Shown: piece by piece, positions 25,162-35,068 of the stretch
Position numbering within the stretch: position 1 is the stretch's first letter
Layout of the letters: every line of letters starts with the position of its first letter
Source of the DNA: Schaedlerella arabinosiphila
Lineage (GTDB): Bacteria; Bacillota; Clostridia; Lachnospirales; Lachnospiraceae
Length of the DNA stretch: 64,000 nt
Reading direction: 5' to 3'
Assembly (NCBI RefSeq): GCF_003885045.1
Contig: NZ_RHJS01000002.1
Location: 62,001-126,000 of the forward strand
Translations under genes and position numbers: made by a program
Notes under the pieces: model-generated
Databases searched by the model: none
The model's input: only the letters and a program-made list of their open reading frames with translations
What the model was told of the DNA's origin: nothing

Positions 25162-28131
25162 ATGAATATAGAAGCATACAATTTAGATTCTCTGCGAAAG
25201 TTAGTCCGAAATCTCCAGGACGAAAACAAAAGATTGAAAGAATTGCTGGACAAGGCAGATGTTGCTTATGAGTCAGGAAATGTGTTTGAAGAAAAAATAG
25301 AAACCATCGAAGAATATGATCCAGACCAGGGTGGGCGCATCCAGAGTAAATACATTACAGAAGAGCTGGCAAACCGATTTTTTGCAATGTTTTGGGGGAG
25401 AATGGATGTTTATGCCAAAAGAGGCACGAAAGGCGGATATTTTCCACAGTGTGATAATAGATGGAATAATCGGATATGCCCAAAACAGCGTGGTGAAAAA
25501 GTCAATTGCGAAGCCTGCGAGCATAGGAGGTGGACGGAACTTAAGCCCAAGAAAATTATAGAGCATCTTCTCGGATATAGAGAAGATGGTGCGGATGTAC
25601 TAGGAGTATATCCACTGCTACCAGATGGCACATGCCGGTTGGTCGTTTTTGATTTTGACAATCATGAGAAAGGTGCTGAAAAGACAGATTTTGCAAATAC
25701 GAATGATGAATGGCATGAAGAAGTGGATGCTTTAAGACTTATCTGTGAAAGAAACGGCATCACACCATTAGTCGAAAGATCAAGGTCAGGCAGAGGCGCG
25801 CATGTATGGATATTTTTCAAAAAACCGATATCCGCTGCTCTTGCAAGAAATTTCGGCTTCTTGCTGTTGGATAAAGGCTCAACTTCGATTAATCTGAAAT
25901 CTTTTCATTATTATGACCGAATGTATCCGTCTCAGGATGCTGCAAGCAGTATTGGAAATCTCATTGCATTGCCGCTGCAGGGACAGGCACTGAAAAATGG
26001 AAACAGTGCTTTTGTTGATAAAAATTGGAATGCTTATCCGGATCAATGGGACATTTTGCTCAATCATACTCAAAAACTGTCAAAAGAAGATGTAGAAAAA
26101 TATATGGCAAAATGGCAGACAGAGCTTGCCAGAGAAAAGGAAATGCTGGTTCCTTCCAATTCCGGAAATCGTCCAAAGCCCTGGAAGAAAAAAGAGGGAT
26201 TTGTAAAATCGGATGTTGTTGGAAAAATGCACATAGTTCTCGGGGATGGAGTATATGTCGATACATTAAATTTGATGCCGCGTCTGCAAAATCAGATTCG
26301 AAGTATGGCTGCTTTTGATAATCCTGTATTTTATAAAAACAGGAGGCTTGGATATTCTAATTACTACAATTTCAGTGCCGTTTATATGGGGAAAGATCAG
26401 GATGGTTATATCTGTATTCCAAGAGGACTTCGGGATGACCTGCTTAGTTCCTGCAAAGAAGCAGGTATTGAGTATGATATTTTAGATTACAGAGAAAAGG
26501 GAAGACCTATAAGAGTGTCTTTTCATGGTGATTTAAAGACGCAGCAGAATCTGGCGGCACAGCATCTGCTTGCATTTGACCATGGGATTCTCAGTGCAGC
26601 TACAGCATTTGGAAAAACGGTAGTCTGCAGCTATCTGATTTCAGAAAGAAAAGTGAATACACTTATTTTGCTTCAAAGTAAAGATTTGCTGGAACAGTGG
26701 GTGGATGAGTTAAATAAATTTTTAAGCATAGACGAGGAGCCGCCGATTTATAAAACAAAAAGCGGGAGGAAAAAACACAGGAAAAGCGTCATAGGTATTT
26801 TGCATGGCAGCAAAAATACTTTGACAGGTATCATTGATGTGGCGATGGTCGGCTCGATGTATAGTAAAGGAAAATTCAATGATTTTGTTAATTCTTACGG
26901 TATGGTTGTGATGGATGAGTGCCATCACTGCGGTTCCAATACATCTGTGGAAGTGATGCAGAAGGTAAATGCCAGATATGTTTATGGTGTGACGGCAACG
27001 CCTAAAAGAGGGGATAATCTGGAGAAAATAATCCATATGCTTTTGGGTCCGATCAGACACAGCTATACGGCAAAAGAGCGGGCAGTTGAACAGGGGATCG
27101 GGCACTATGTATATCCGCGGTATACAAGGGTGGTTGATACAAATGAAAGTAAAAATGGTATTAATAGTGCATATGCTTTGATCAGTACGAATACTGTTCG
27201 GAATGAAATGATTCTTGCTGATACAAGAATTTGTGTGAAAGAAGGAAGAACCCCTGTGATTCTCACAAGGTACAAAGAGCAGGCAAAATACTTGTATGAT
27301 AATTTGCAGAAAGACGCAGATTATGTGTTTATCCTATATGGAGATAACAGTGATAAGGAAAATTCAGAAGTCAGAAGAAAACTAAAAGAGGTGACCAGGA
27401 ATCAGAGTTTGATTTTGGTGGCAACGGGGCAGAAGATAGGAGAAGGGTTCGATTATCCGAGACTGGATACTTTGATGCTGGCTTCGCCCGTTTCTTTTGC
27501 AGGCAGACTTGAGCAGTACATTGGAAGATTGAATCGTGACTATGAGGGTAAAAAGGAAGTCATAGTATATGATTACGTAGATTCTCATATCCGGGTTTTT
27601 GATAATATGTACTCAAAAAGGCTGCGTACCTATAAACGAACAGGATTTCAATTGATAACGAATCGTATTCTTTCAAAACAGACAGTAAATTCAATTTATG
27701 ATTCCGGGAATTACATGGATGTATTTGAGAGGGATATTGTTGAGGCAGAAAAGAAAATCATTGTGTCCAGTCCAGAACTTACGCAGGATAAGATAGAGCG
27801 TTTTATCTATCTTGTCAAGGCAAGGCAGGAAGCTGGAATAACAGTGACAGTCATAACAATAGAACCACAGAACATATCTTATGGAAGTCCGGAGTTTTGC
27901 CAGAGATTCATTCAAGAAATGCGGGAAAGTGGCATTCAAGTCATCGTAAAGGAGGATGTAATCGAACATTTTGCTATTATAGACGATGAACTTGTGTGGC
28001 ATGGAGGAATGAACTTGCTGGGAAAAGAAGATGTATGGGATAATCTGATGCGTATCAGGTCTGATCAGGTTGCTGAAGAGCTGCTGGAGATTGCGCTGAA
28101 GAAAAAAGTTCGAGATTTTACTTGTAAATAG
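25162..28131 (+). CDS. AEP primase-like / SF2 helicase / PLD-like fusion (TOTE-type conflict protein)
   Basis: A 989-residue multidomain protein. Residues 1-40 form a coiled coil (LRKLVRNLQDENKRLKELLD). A four-Cys insert (Cys97, 106, 116, 119) precedes an archaeo-eukaryotic primase-like domain: Asp164 and Asp166 in VVFDFDNH, and His214 in SGRGAHVWIFF, then IGNLIALPLQG. An SF2 helicase follows with Walker A in TAFGKTVV (about 481-486), DECH near 584, ATPKRG (motif III-like), and motif VI EQYIGRLNRD. The C-terminus resembles a phospholipase D half-site (His936 in EHFAIIDDELVWHGGMN). I recall this order from TOTE conflict systems; enzymatic activity is inferred. Confidence 0.82.
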   Translation: MNIEAYNLDSLRKLVRNLQDENKRLKELLDKADVAYESGNVFEEKIETIEEYDPDQGGRIQSKYITEELANRFFAMFWGRMDVYAKRGTKGGYFPQCDNRWNNRICPKQRGEKVNCEACEHRRWTELKPKKIIEHLLGYREDGADVLGVYPLLPDGTCRLVVFDFDNHEKGAEKTDFANTNDEWHEEVDALRLICERNGITPLVERSRSGRGAHVWIFFKKPISAALARNFGFLLLDKGSTSINLKSFHYYDRMYPSQDAASSIGNLIALPLQGQALKNGNSAFVDKNWNAYPDQWDILLNHTQKLSKEDVEKYMAKWQTELAREKEMLVPSNSGNRPKPWKKKEGFVKSDVVGKMHIVLGDGVYVDTLNLMPRLQNQIRSMAAFDNPVFYKNRRLGYSNYYNFSAVYMGKDQDGYICIPRGLRDDLLSSCKEAGIEYDILDYREKGRPIRVSFHGDLKTQQNLAAQHLLAFDHGILSAATAFGKTVVCSYLISERKVNTLILLQSKDLLEQWVDELNKFLSIDEEPPIYKTKSGRKKHRKSVIGILHGSKNTLTGIIDVAMVGSMYSKGKFNDFVNSYGMVVMDECHHCGSNTSVEVMQKVNARYVYGVTATPKRGDNLEKIIHMLLGPIRHSYTAKERAVEQGIGHYVYPRYTRVVDTNESKNGINSAYALISTNTVRNEMILADTRICVKEGRTPVILTRYKEQAKYLYDNLQKDADYVFILYGDNSDKENSEVRRKLKEVTRNQSLILVATGQKIGEGFDYPRLDTLMLASPVSFAGRLEQYIGRLNRDYEGKKEVIVYDYVDSHIRVFDNMYSKRLRTYKRTGFQLITNRILSKQTVNSIYDSGNYMDVFERDIVEAEKKIIVSSPELTQDKIERFIYLVKARQEAGITVTVITIEPQNISYGSPEFCQRFIQEMRESGIQVIVKEDVIEHFAIIDDELVWHGGMNLLGKEDVWDNLMRIRSDQVAEELLEIALKKKVRDFTCK

Positions 28132-28193
28132 CGAAAAAATGATTATAATAATTATTAGATTAGAATGTGATTTGAATTGGACGGGAGATTTTT

Positions 28194-29540
28194 ATGTTCG
28201 TTGAAAACAAGACAACTGAATTCAAGAGAGTATACGTTGAAGATATTAAAAATACGATTGTTGCCTTTGCAAATTGTGATGGGGGTACACTTTATATTGG
28301 AGTGGACGATGACGGAACAGTTTATGGTGTAGACGATGTTGATGGTACTATGCTGCGTGTAACCAATGCGATCAGAGATGCTGTGCGCCCAGATGTTACG
28401 ATGTTTGTTGAATGTCATAATGATGTCATGGATGAAAAGCCTGTTGTGTGTGTAAGTGTCCAACGTGGTACTGCAAGACCTTATTATTTGCATGGAAAGG
28501 GAATCCGTCCAGAGGGTGTTTATGTTCGTCAGGGAGCATCGACAGTTCCGGCAACAGACGCTGCTATCCTGAATATGATCAAGGAGACCAGCGGTGACAG
28601 TTATGAGGCGGCACGTTCTCTTAATCAGCATCTTACTTTTAATAAATCGATCGACTTTTTCAAAAAACGGAAGGTAGAGTTTGGAAAAGCCCAAATGCGT
28701 ACACTTCATTTGATTGGAGAAGATGATATGTACACGAATTTGGCGTTTTTGCTGTCTGAGCAATGTACACATATGATCAAACTGGCTGTTTTTGAAGGGA
28801 GTAAGAAATCTGTATTTAAGGACCGCCGGGAATTGTCGGGCTCCCTTTTGAAGCAACTGGAGGAAGCCTTCGATTATATTGATCGTTTCAATCGCACCCG
28901 TGCAGAATTTTCTGGACTGGATCGGTTAGATATGCGAGACTATCCTCCAGAGTCAATCCGTGAAGCATTACTGAATGCTATCGTCCACAGAGACTATTCA
29001 TTCAGCGGGTCTACTCTTATCAGTATTTTTGAAGACCGAATTGAATTCGTAACAATCGGTGGTTTGGTGAAAGGCATTGTATTGGATGACGTGATGCTGG
29101 GGGTGTCCGTATTGCGCAATCAGAATTTAGCCAATATTTTTTATCGCCTGCGGCTGATCGAAGCATATGGTACAGGAATTCTAAAAATCAATGAATGTTA
29201 TAATGATTATGCTGTGAAACCTATGATAGAAACAACATGTAATGCTTTTAAGATTACGCTTCCTAATACCAATTTTCATTCTCAAGAGCAAAAAGCTTCA
29301 AATACCCTTAAAATGGTTAGTTCTACTAGTGTGACCAAAAAAGAAGAACGAATAAATGCTGTCTTAGAACTGTGCCGCAGTAAAGGTTCTATTATTCGCA
29401 GCGATGTAGAATCGGCACTTGGTGTTTCTCAATCTACGGCAATTTTGCTTTTGAGAGAGTTAACTGGTGATAGTGTGCTGATTAAAAAAGGAAAGACTAA
29501 AAATTTGCGATACTATGAGAATAAACATAGAAGTGGTTAA
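28194..29540 (+). CDS. Schlafen/AlbA_2-type ATP-binding protein, copy 2
   Basis: A 448-residue relative of the protein encoded before the primase-helicase. AlbA_2 signatures: FVENKTTEFKRV, FANCDGGTLYIGVDDDGTVY and YVRQGASTVP. The HATPase_c_4 region has REALLNAIVHRDYSF and a G box VTIGGLVKGI. The C-terminal winged helix is at about 395-440 (IIRSDVESALGVSQSTAILL). The two copies differ throughout, so this is not a recent duplication. Gene order and orientation suggest one module, although about 60 bp and a possible promoter separate it from the helicase gene. Confidence 0.85.
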   Translation: MFVENKTTEFKRVYVEDIKNTIVAFANCDGGTLYIGVDDDGTVYGVDDVDGTMLRVTNAIRDAVRPDVTMFVECHNDVMDEKPVVCVSVQRGTARPYYLHGKGIRPEGVYVRQGASTVPATDAAILNMIKETSGDSYEAARSLNQHLTFNKSIDFFKKRKVEFGKAQMRTLHLIGEDDMYTNLAFLLSEQCTHMIKLAVFEGSKKSVFKDRRELSGSLLKQLEEAFDYIDRFNRTRAEFSGLDRLDMRDYPPESIREALLNAIVHRDYSFSGSTLISIFEDRIEFVTIGGLVKGIVLDDVMLGVSVLRNQNLANIFYRLRLIEAYGTGILKINECYNDYAVKPMIETTCNAFKITLPNTNFHSQEQKASNTLKMVSSTSVTKKEERINAVLELCRSKGSIIRSDVESALGVSQSTAILLLRELTGDSVLIKKGKTKNLRYYENKHRSG

Positions 29541-29655
29541 GGCTGCACTGCTCAAATATGAATGTGCAATGAATCATAAGAGTAAAATGGAAAATGATTG
29601 AAAAGATCATCCATTTCTAGTATAATCACCTCATTACCATTTTGGAGGTGCGGCA

Positions 29656-30015
29656 ATGAACCGAACAAAAAGGCGATCAGTGACGCATTCTGGCAGCTTC
29701 TCGAAGAGAGGCCCTACAACAAAATTACAGTGCAGAATATTGTAGAATACTGTCAGGTAAACAGGAATCCCTTTTATTATCATTTTCAGGATATTCCTGC
29801 CCTGACCGAGTATTCCATTCAGGAGTGGACAGAAGAGAACTCAAAAATCATTGTGAATTTGGAGCGCCGATCCAATGCATTACCCTGATCGCGCAGGAAT
29901 GCATCAGGCGTAAAACCGCTTTTATCCATCTTTACAGTTCTTCGCACAGAGAGGAATTTATACGGTGGGGCTGCTTTTTTTGATTTCCTGTATGAATTGA
30001 GAAAAATACCGGAAG
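29656..30015 (+). pseudogene. TetR/AcrR family regulator, frameshifted
   Basis: Starting at ATG (MNRTK) the frame is lost in a run of five A residues; one more A would give KKAISDAFWQLLEERPYNKI, then TVQNIVEYCQVNRNPFYYHF, a classic TetR HTH. A second frame change occurs near 29870, after which the sequence continues as CITLIAQECIRRKTAFIHLY. It would have been a TetR-type regulator of the converging MATE gene. Confidence 0.75.
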
Positions 30016-30095
30016 GAAAACAGGCCCATGGCGGGGGATTTCTCTTCCGGTATTTCCATATATTTTATTCATGGATTGTTAAAACGCTCAGGAAA

Positions 30096-31508
30096 TTATA
30101 ACCGTTTCTTCCTGGCTGCAAGCGCTGAGCGGAACTCCGGCAGCGCGGCCTGTCCCATCTCGGTTACGGGCTTGATCCATTTGCCGCTTACGGTGTACCA
30201 CAATTCAAAGGCAAGCCGGATCAGCTCGTCCGTGTACAGGAACGAGAATACGGCAAGGAACGGAAGGTGCCAGATCATGCCCGCGGCCCATGTTGCCGGG
30301 ACGCTTACGGTAAACAGGCAGATGATCTCAAGCAGCGTTCCGAACACCGCCTCTCCACCGGCGCGGTAGCAGCAGTTCATAATATAGTTGCAGGTGCGGA
30401 TGGTTCCGGCTGCCAGATAGATGAGAATCATATATTTACCGAAAAACATAGCTTCAGCGCCAAGGCCGAACAGTGAAAGCAGCGGTCTGTTCAGCAGCAG
30501 GCCGATCAGGCAGATACAGAAGGTGATGGCCGGGCACAGTACGGAGAACTTTTTCATATACTGGTAACCGCTCATGAGATGGCCGGAGCCCACTTCCTTT
30601 CCGACAACGACGGAAGACGCATCTGCAAGGCCCGCAAAGAAGGCGAATACAAATCCCTCCAGGACACGGAAGGCAGCCATGGCAGCGATGGCCGATGCCG
30701 ACTGATGCCCGATGACAATATTGATCAGCATCTGCCCGATCCCGTAGAACAATTCATTGCAGATGATCGGGAGACATTTTCCCATATATTCCTTCAGAAA
30801 ACCGTCCTGCCAGGAGAACATTTCTTTCAGCCTGAGCTCAACGGTTTTCTGGTCTTTCATAAGAAACATAAGCAGTACCAGCACATTTACAACGCCTGAT
30901 ACCAAGGTGCCGACCGCCGCACCCGCCGCGCCCATCTTAGGCGTACCGAAGCGCCCGTAGATCAGAATCCAGTTCAGGATAAAATTCGTAATCAGCGCGA
31001 GAACGGAACTGATCAGAGGCGGTTTTACCCGTTCCGTGGAACGCATCAGAAAGCTGATGATCATCGCAATCACCTGCAGAGGGTAGGCAAAGCCTACGAT
31101 CCGGATATAAGGAGCGCCGATTGCAATGATATCTGCCTTATCTGTATAGATTCCCAGTATGAACTCCGGGTTGGCGACCGCCGCTCCGCCAAAGAGCACG
31201 GACACTGCCAGCATACAGGCCAGCGCAAGCCCGAAGACACGGTTGATCCCCTTCTCATTGCGGGCTCCCCAATACTGCGAGAAAAACAACAGTCCCCCGC
31301 TTGCAAACCCGAAATAGCAGGAAAAGAATAAAGATGAAATCTGAGAGCAGATTCCAACCGCGGCAACAGACAATTCACCCTGGCTGCCGATCATGATGGT
31401 ATCTACCATACTCGCCGTGGTGGACAAAAAATTCTGGAGCGCGATGGGCAGCGCGATGGTAAGCACTGTCCGAAAGAAACTCACCCAGCTTATTTTTTCG
31501 TGATTCAT
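30096..31508 (-). CDS. MATE family efflux transporter
   Basis: A 470-residue multidrug and toxin extrusion protein with about twelve transmembrane helices in two six-helix bundles. Family landmarks are TVLTIALPIALQNFLSTTAS MVDTIMIG at the start, and the N-lobe/C-lobe repeated PxxxQ/N patterns. It exports cationic or other small molecules using Na+ or H+. The start is MNHEKI behind AAAGGAG on the minus strand; an upstream ATG would add seven residues. A broken TetR gene faces its 3' end. Confidence 0.9.
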   Translation of the reverse strand: MNHEKISWVSFFRTVLTIALPIALQNFLSTTASMVDTIMIGSQGELSVAAVGICSQISSLFFSCYFGFASGGLLFFSQYWGARNEKGINRVFGLALACMLAVSVLFGGAAVANPEFILGIYTDKADIIAIGAPYIRIVGFAYPLQVIAMIISFLMRSTERVKPPLISSVLALITNFILNWILIYGRFGTPKMGAAGAAVGTLVSGVVNVLVLLMFLMKDQKTVELRLKEMFSWQDGFLKEYMGKCLPIICNELFYGIGQMLINIVIGHQSASAIAAMAAFRVLEGFVFAFFAGLADASSVVVGKEVGSGHLMSGYQYMKKFSVLCPAITFCICLIGLLLNRPLLSLFGLGAEAMFFGKYMILIYLAAGTIRTCNYIMNCCYRAGGEAVFGTLLEIICLFTVSVPATWAAGMIWHLPFLAVFSFLYTDELIRLAFELWYTVSGKWIKPVTEMGQAALPEFRSALAARKKRL

Positions 31509-31645
31509 ATGTTGACTCCTTTCATTCATTCGTTGCCGTCTTTCCGCAGATCCCGCGGAAAACCCGTATTTCCCATTATACCCGGAAAAACGGACATTGC
31601 AAGAACTATTTTATAAATGAAAGGCCAAAATAAGTCAGAAAAAAA

Positions 31646-32557
31646 CTAAGAAAAGGAACGCATATCCTCAGAGCCGCTGTCCGAATAATAGTGATACAGC
31701 AGGTCGGCCTCTAAAGGCAGAATCCGCTGATTCAGGCGGACGATGCCCAGGGCCGTATCCAACGGTTCTTCCAGCGGGTACGACAGCAGATTCGGAAAGT
31801 TTGCGACATCAACCATATTCCGCGGAAGTAAGGTGACTCCCAGATCATTGGCGACCATATTCAAAAGATACAGATGCCTTCCGGCAATAAACCGGATATG
31901 GGGTGTGATGCCCAGCCGGGAAAAATAATCCGCACACAGCTTGTAAATATCAGATTCCTTATTCAGCATGACAAAAGAAACCCCGGACAGGATATCCGGA
32001 GAAATGGCCTGCAGATTTTCAGGTAAAGCCTCCCGTTGTTTTTGGGAACAGACAAACACAAAATGGTCAAAACAGATGGTATGAAAATCATAAGTTTTTT
32101 TGGAAATATAATCCAGCCGTAAAATGGCCAGATCAATCTTTCGGGCGGATAAAAGATGCAGGATGACCTTTTGATCCCCCTCGGTAATATTTACCTGAAT
32201 ATTGTTGAATTTCTGGAACGTTGTCAGAGTTTTTAAAATATTGTATTCTGTGATCAGCGGCAGGACGCCCAGCGACACGTCGCCGGCAGGGGCGTCTTCT
32301 TTCAGGGCAGAAATCTCCCTTCGGAGGTTTTCATAATTTTCGCTGATGATCTTCGCATATTTATAGAATAATTTCCCGCCCGGAGACAAGGAGACTTTAT
32401 TGTTGGAACGGGCAAAAAGAGTAATGCCGAGTTCGTTTTCTAAGGATTTGATCTGCTTGGAGAGAGAGGATTGAGAAATATACATCTCCTCTGCTGCATT
32501 TGAAAAATTGCTGTATTCCAGTATCGCTAAAAAATATTTGATCTGTGCGATTGTCAC
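31646..32557 (-). CDS. LysR family regulator divergent from the decarboxylase operon
   Basis: A 303-residue LysR protein starting at GTG after GGAGTGAGCAGAA. N-terminal HTH: IKYFLAILEYSNFSNAAEEM then YISQSSLSKQIKSLENELG; effector domain from about residue 90. It faces the DUF554/UbiD/UbiX/LpdD genes, and an ATTC-N7-GAAT box lies near position -64 of the likely start of that operon. By analogy with other LysR-controlled aromatic decarboxylases, it probably activates the operon in response to a phenolic acid; this is inferred. Confidence 0.88.
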   Translation of the reverse strand: MTIAQIKYFLAILEYSNFSNAAEEMYISQSSLSKQIKSLENELGITLFARSNNKVSLSPGGKLFYKYAKIISENYENLRREISALKEDAPAGDVSLGVLPLITEYNILKTLTTFQKFNNIQVNITEGDQKVILHLLSARKIDLAILRLDYISKKTYDFHTICFDHFVFVCSQKQREALPENLQAISPDILSGVSFVMLNKESDIYKLCADYFSRLGITPHIRFIAGRHLYLLNMVANDLGVTLLPRNMVDVANFPNLLSYPLEEPLDTALGIVRLNQRILPLEADLLYHYYSDSGSEDMRSFS

Positions 32558-32614
32558 TTCTGCTCACTCCTTCTTTCCCCAATCCGATTATAAATTTGAT
32601 ATACAGAAAATGCA

Positions 32615-32721
32615 ATTCTTTTTTGGAATAAACGCCTGTCAGAATTGGAATAGCATTTTGGATATGAAAAAAATATAATAAAGCAGGAATCCGGCATGAC
32701 ATGATCCGACAAATCATGTCA
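32615..32721 (+). promoter_or_regulatory. LysR box, TATAAT promoter and leader dyad of the decarboxylase operon
   Basis: ATTC-N7-GAAT (32615-32629), a -10 TATAAT (32674-32679) without a consensus -35 (typical of activator-dependent promoters), and an inverted repeat TGACATGAT / ATCATGTCA (32697-32705, 32713-32721) overlapping the early transcript. Confidence 0.55.
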
Positions 32722-32750
32722 GCATGAAAAAAAGAAAGGAGGAGGTAAAC

Positions 32751-33482
32751 ATGCCGATAGGAGTAATCATTAATGCCGTGTCAGTCGCGATAGGGGGAAT
32801 CTTAGGAGCGTTGGTCGGCAATAAGCTGAATGAGGACTTCAAGACCAAGATCAATATGATATTCGGGGCCTGTTCCATGGCAATGGGAATCGGGTCTATC
32901 GTATTGATGAAAAACATGCCGGCAGTCGTATTTTCAGTCATTATAGGTACCGCGCTGGGTCTGGTGATCCATCTGGGGGACCGGATCAACACGGCAGGCG
33001 CCGGGATGCAGAAGGTCATTTCCAAGTTTGTGAAAGCAGACACTTCCAAAATACCTGAGGAAGAATTTATGGCTACGCTGATCACTGTAATCGTGCTGTT
33101 CTGTTCAAGCGGTACAGGAATCTACGGCGCCATCGTATCGGGAATGAGCGGAGACCACAGCATCCTGATCGCAAAGTCCATACTGGACCTGTTTACGGCC
33201 ATGATCTTTGCCTGTACGCTGGGAATGGTTGTGTCCACCATCGCGGTTCCGCAGTTTGTGATCTTTCTGGTGCTGTTCCTGTGCGCAGGACTGATCTTCC
33301 CGATGACCACACCGGATATGATCAATGACTTTAAAGCCTGCGGCGGCATCCTGATGCTTGCGACAGGGTTCCGCATGATCAAGGTGAAGATGTTTCCCAC
33401 TGCGGACATGATCCCGGCAATGGTGCTTGTAATGCCCATCAGCTTTTTCTGGACAACCTATGTTCTCCCGCTGGTGAGCTGA
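32751..33482 (+). CDS. DUF554 family membrane protein
   Basis: A 243-residue integral membrane protein of the DUF554 (YdfK-like) family. It has about seven hydrophobic segments, a characteristic Gly-rich N-terminus (IGVIINAVSVAIGGILGALV GNKL) and FCSSGTGIYGAIVSGMSGD. No transported substrate is established for the family. Here it precedes a UbiD/UbiX decarboxylase set and is under the same probable promoter, so uptake or export of the aromatic substrate or product is a reasonable idea but not shown. AAAGGAGGAGG precedes the chosen ATG. Confidence 0.82.
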   Translation: MPIGVIINAVSVAIGGILGALVGNKLNEDFKTKINMIFGACSMAMGIGSIVLMKNMPAVVFSVIIGTALGLVIHLGDRINTAGAGMQKVISKFVKADTSKIPEEEFMATLITVIVLFCSSGTGIYGAIVSGMSGDHSILIAKSILDLFTAMIFACTLGMVVSTIAVPQFVIFLVLFLCAGLIFPMTTPDMINDFKACGGILMLATGFRMIKVKMFPTADMIPAMVLVMPISFFWTTYVLPLVS

Positions 33483-33559
33483 AATAGCGGACGAAAACAT
33501 GAAACAGACAATGCAGCCAATCTGCGGTGCAGATTGGTTCCAATTTCGGAGGTGCAAAA

Positions 33560-35035
33560 ATGGCAAAAATGAATGATTTGAGATCTGCGCTTGAATTTCT
33601 TAAGACAAAAGAAGGCCAGTATATTGAAAGCGATGTAGAGGTAGACCCGAAGGCGGAGCTGTCGGGCGTATACCGTTATGTGGGAGCCGGCGGCACGGTG
33701 CCGAGACCGACACAGGAAGGCCCGGCCATGGTATTTACAAATGTTCGGGGACATGAGAACGCAAGGGTTGCAATCGGCGTCCTTGCCAGCCGCAAACGGG
33801 TAGGCTACCTTCTGAATGAAAAACCGGAAAACCTGGGCTTCTTATTAAATAAGGCTGTGGAAAATCCGATCCCGCCGGTAGTGGTAGACAACGCAAAGGC
33901 AAAATGCCAGGAAGAGGTGCATTACGCTACAGAGGAAGGCTTTGACATCCGAAAGCTGATCCCGGCGCCGACCAATACCGAAGAGGACGCGGGCCCGTAC
34001 ATTACAATGGGGCTCTGCTACGCATCGGATCCGGAGACAAAGGAATCGGACATCACGATCCACAGACTCTGTCTCCAGAGCAAAGACGAGATTTCCATGT
34101 ATTTCGTGCCCGGCGCGCGCCATCTCGGTGTGTTCAGGGAAAAGGCCGAGGCAGCGGGAAAACCGCTTCCGATCTCCATCTCCATCGGAGTGGACCCTGC
34201 GATTGAGATCGCGTCATGCTTTGAGCCGCCTACAACCCCGCTTGGGTATAATGAGCTGGGAGCGGCTGGCGGTATCCGCGGAGAAGCGGTGGAGCTTACG
34301 TCCTGCCTGACCATTGATGAAAAATGTATTGCGAATGCAGAGTATGTAATAGAAGGAGAACTGATTCCGAACGCCCGGATTCGCGAGGATGTCAATTCGG
34401 ATTCCGGAAAGGCAATGCCGGAATTTCCGGGGTATACAGGAGGCGCCCAGCCGGCCATTCCGGTGATCAAGGTAAAAGCCGTTACCACAAGGAAGAATCC
34501 CATCATGCAGTCCTGCATCGGACCCAGCGAGGAGCATGTAAGCATGGCGGGGATTCCGACAGAGGCAAGCATCATTTCCATGGTGAACCGTGCGATGCCG
34601 GGAAAACTCAAAAATGTATACTGCGCGTCCAGCGGCGGCGGAAAATATATTGCGGTTCTGCAGTTTGTAAAATCCGTTCCTTCCGACGAAGGACGCCAGC
34701 GTCAGGCAGCGCTGCTTGCATTTTCGGCGTTCAGTGAGTTAAAGCATGTATTTTTGGTCGATGAGGACGTGGACTGTTTCGATATCAAGGATGTGATGTG
34801 GGCGATGACCACAAGATTCCAGGCGGACGTGGATATGATCCCGATTCCGGGAGTGCGGTGCCATCCTCTGGACCCGTCCAATGATCCGGCCAACTCACCG
34901 TCCATCAGGGACCATGGAATTGCTTGCAAGGCGATCTTTGACTGTACCGTACCGTTTGCGGAAAAGGATCGTTTCCATCGTTCCAAGTTTAAGGAGCTTG
35001 ATCCCTCCCATTGGGTTCCTGAATTGTTCAAGTAA
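33560..35035 (+). CDS. UbiD family prenyl-FMN-dependent decarboxylase (LpdC/BsdC-like)
   Basis: A 491-residue UbiD-type decarboxylase, acting reversibly on an aromatic or unsaturated carboxylic acid with prenylated FMN. Family regions include EGPAMVFTNVRGHENARVAI near the N-terminus, ITIHRLCLQSKDEISMYFVPGARHLG, the E-x-x-x-R-type catalytic strand around CFEPPTTPLGYNELGAAGGI and VIEGELIPNARIRED. The next two genes encode the cofactor maker and an LpdD protein, which is the set known for gallate/protocatechuate or vanillate-type decarboxylases (lpdBCD, bsdBCD). The true substrate cannot be read from sequence. The ATG is set by CGGAGG 7 bp upstream. Confidence 0.88.
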   Translation: MAKMNDLRSALEFLKTKEGQYIESDVEVDPKAELSGVYRYVGAGGTVPRPTQEGPAMVFTNVRGHENARVAIGVLASRKRVGYLLNEKPENLGFLLNKAVENPIPPVVVDNAKAKCQEEVHYATEEGFDIRKLIPAPTNTEEDAGPYITMGLCYASDPETKESDITIHRLCLQSKDEISMYFVPGARHLGVFREKAEAAGKPLPISISIGVDPAIEIASCFEPPTTPLGYNELGAAGGIRGEAVELTSCLTIDEKCIANAEYVIEGELIPNARIREDVNSDSGKAMPEFPGYTGGAQPAIPVIKVKAVTTRKNPIMQSCIGPSEEHVSMAGIPTEASIISMVNRAMPGKLKNVYCASSGGGKYIAVLQFVKSVPSDEGRQRQAALLAFSAFSELKHVFLVDEDVDCFDIKDVMWAMTTRFQADVDMIPIPGVRCHPLDPSNDPANSPSIRDHGIACKAIFDCTVPFAEKDRFHRSKFKELDPSHWVPELFK

Positions 35036-35068
35036 TCGGAGGTATAAAAACAGAATGGGGGACGGCAT

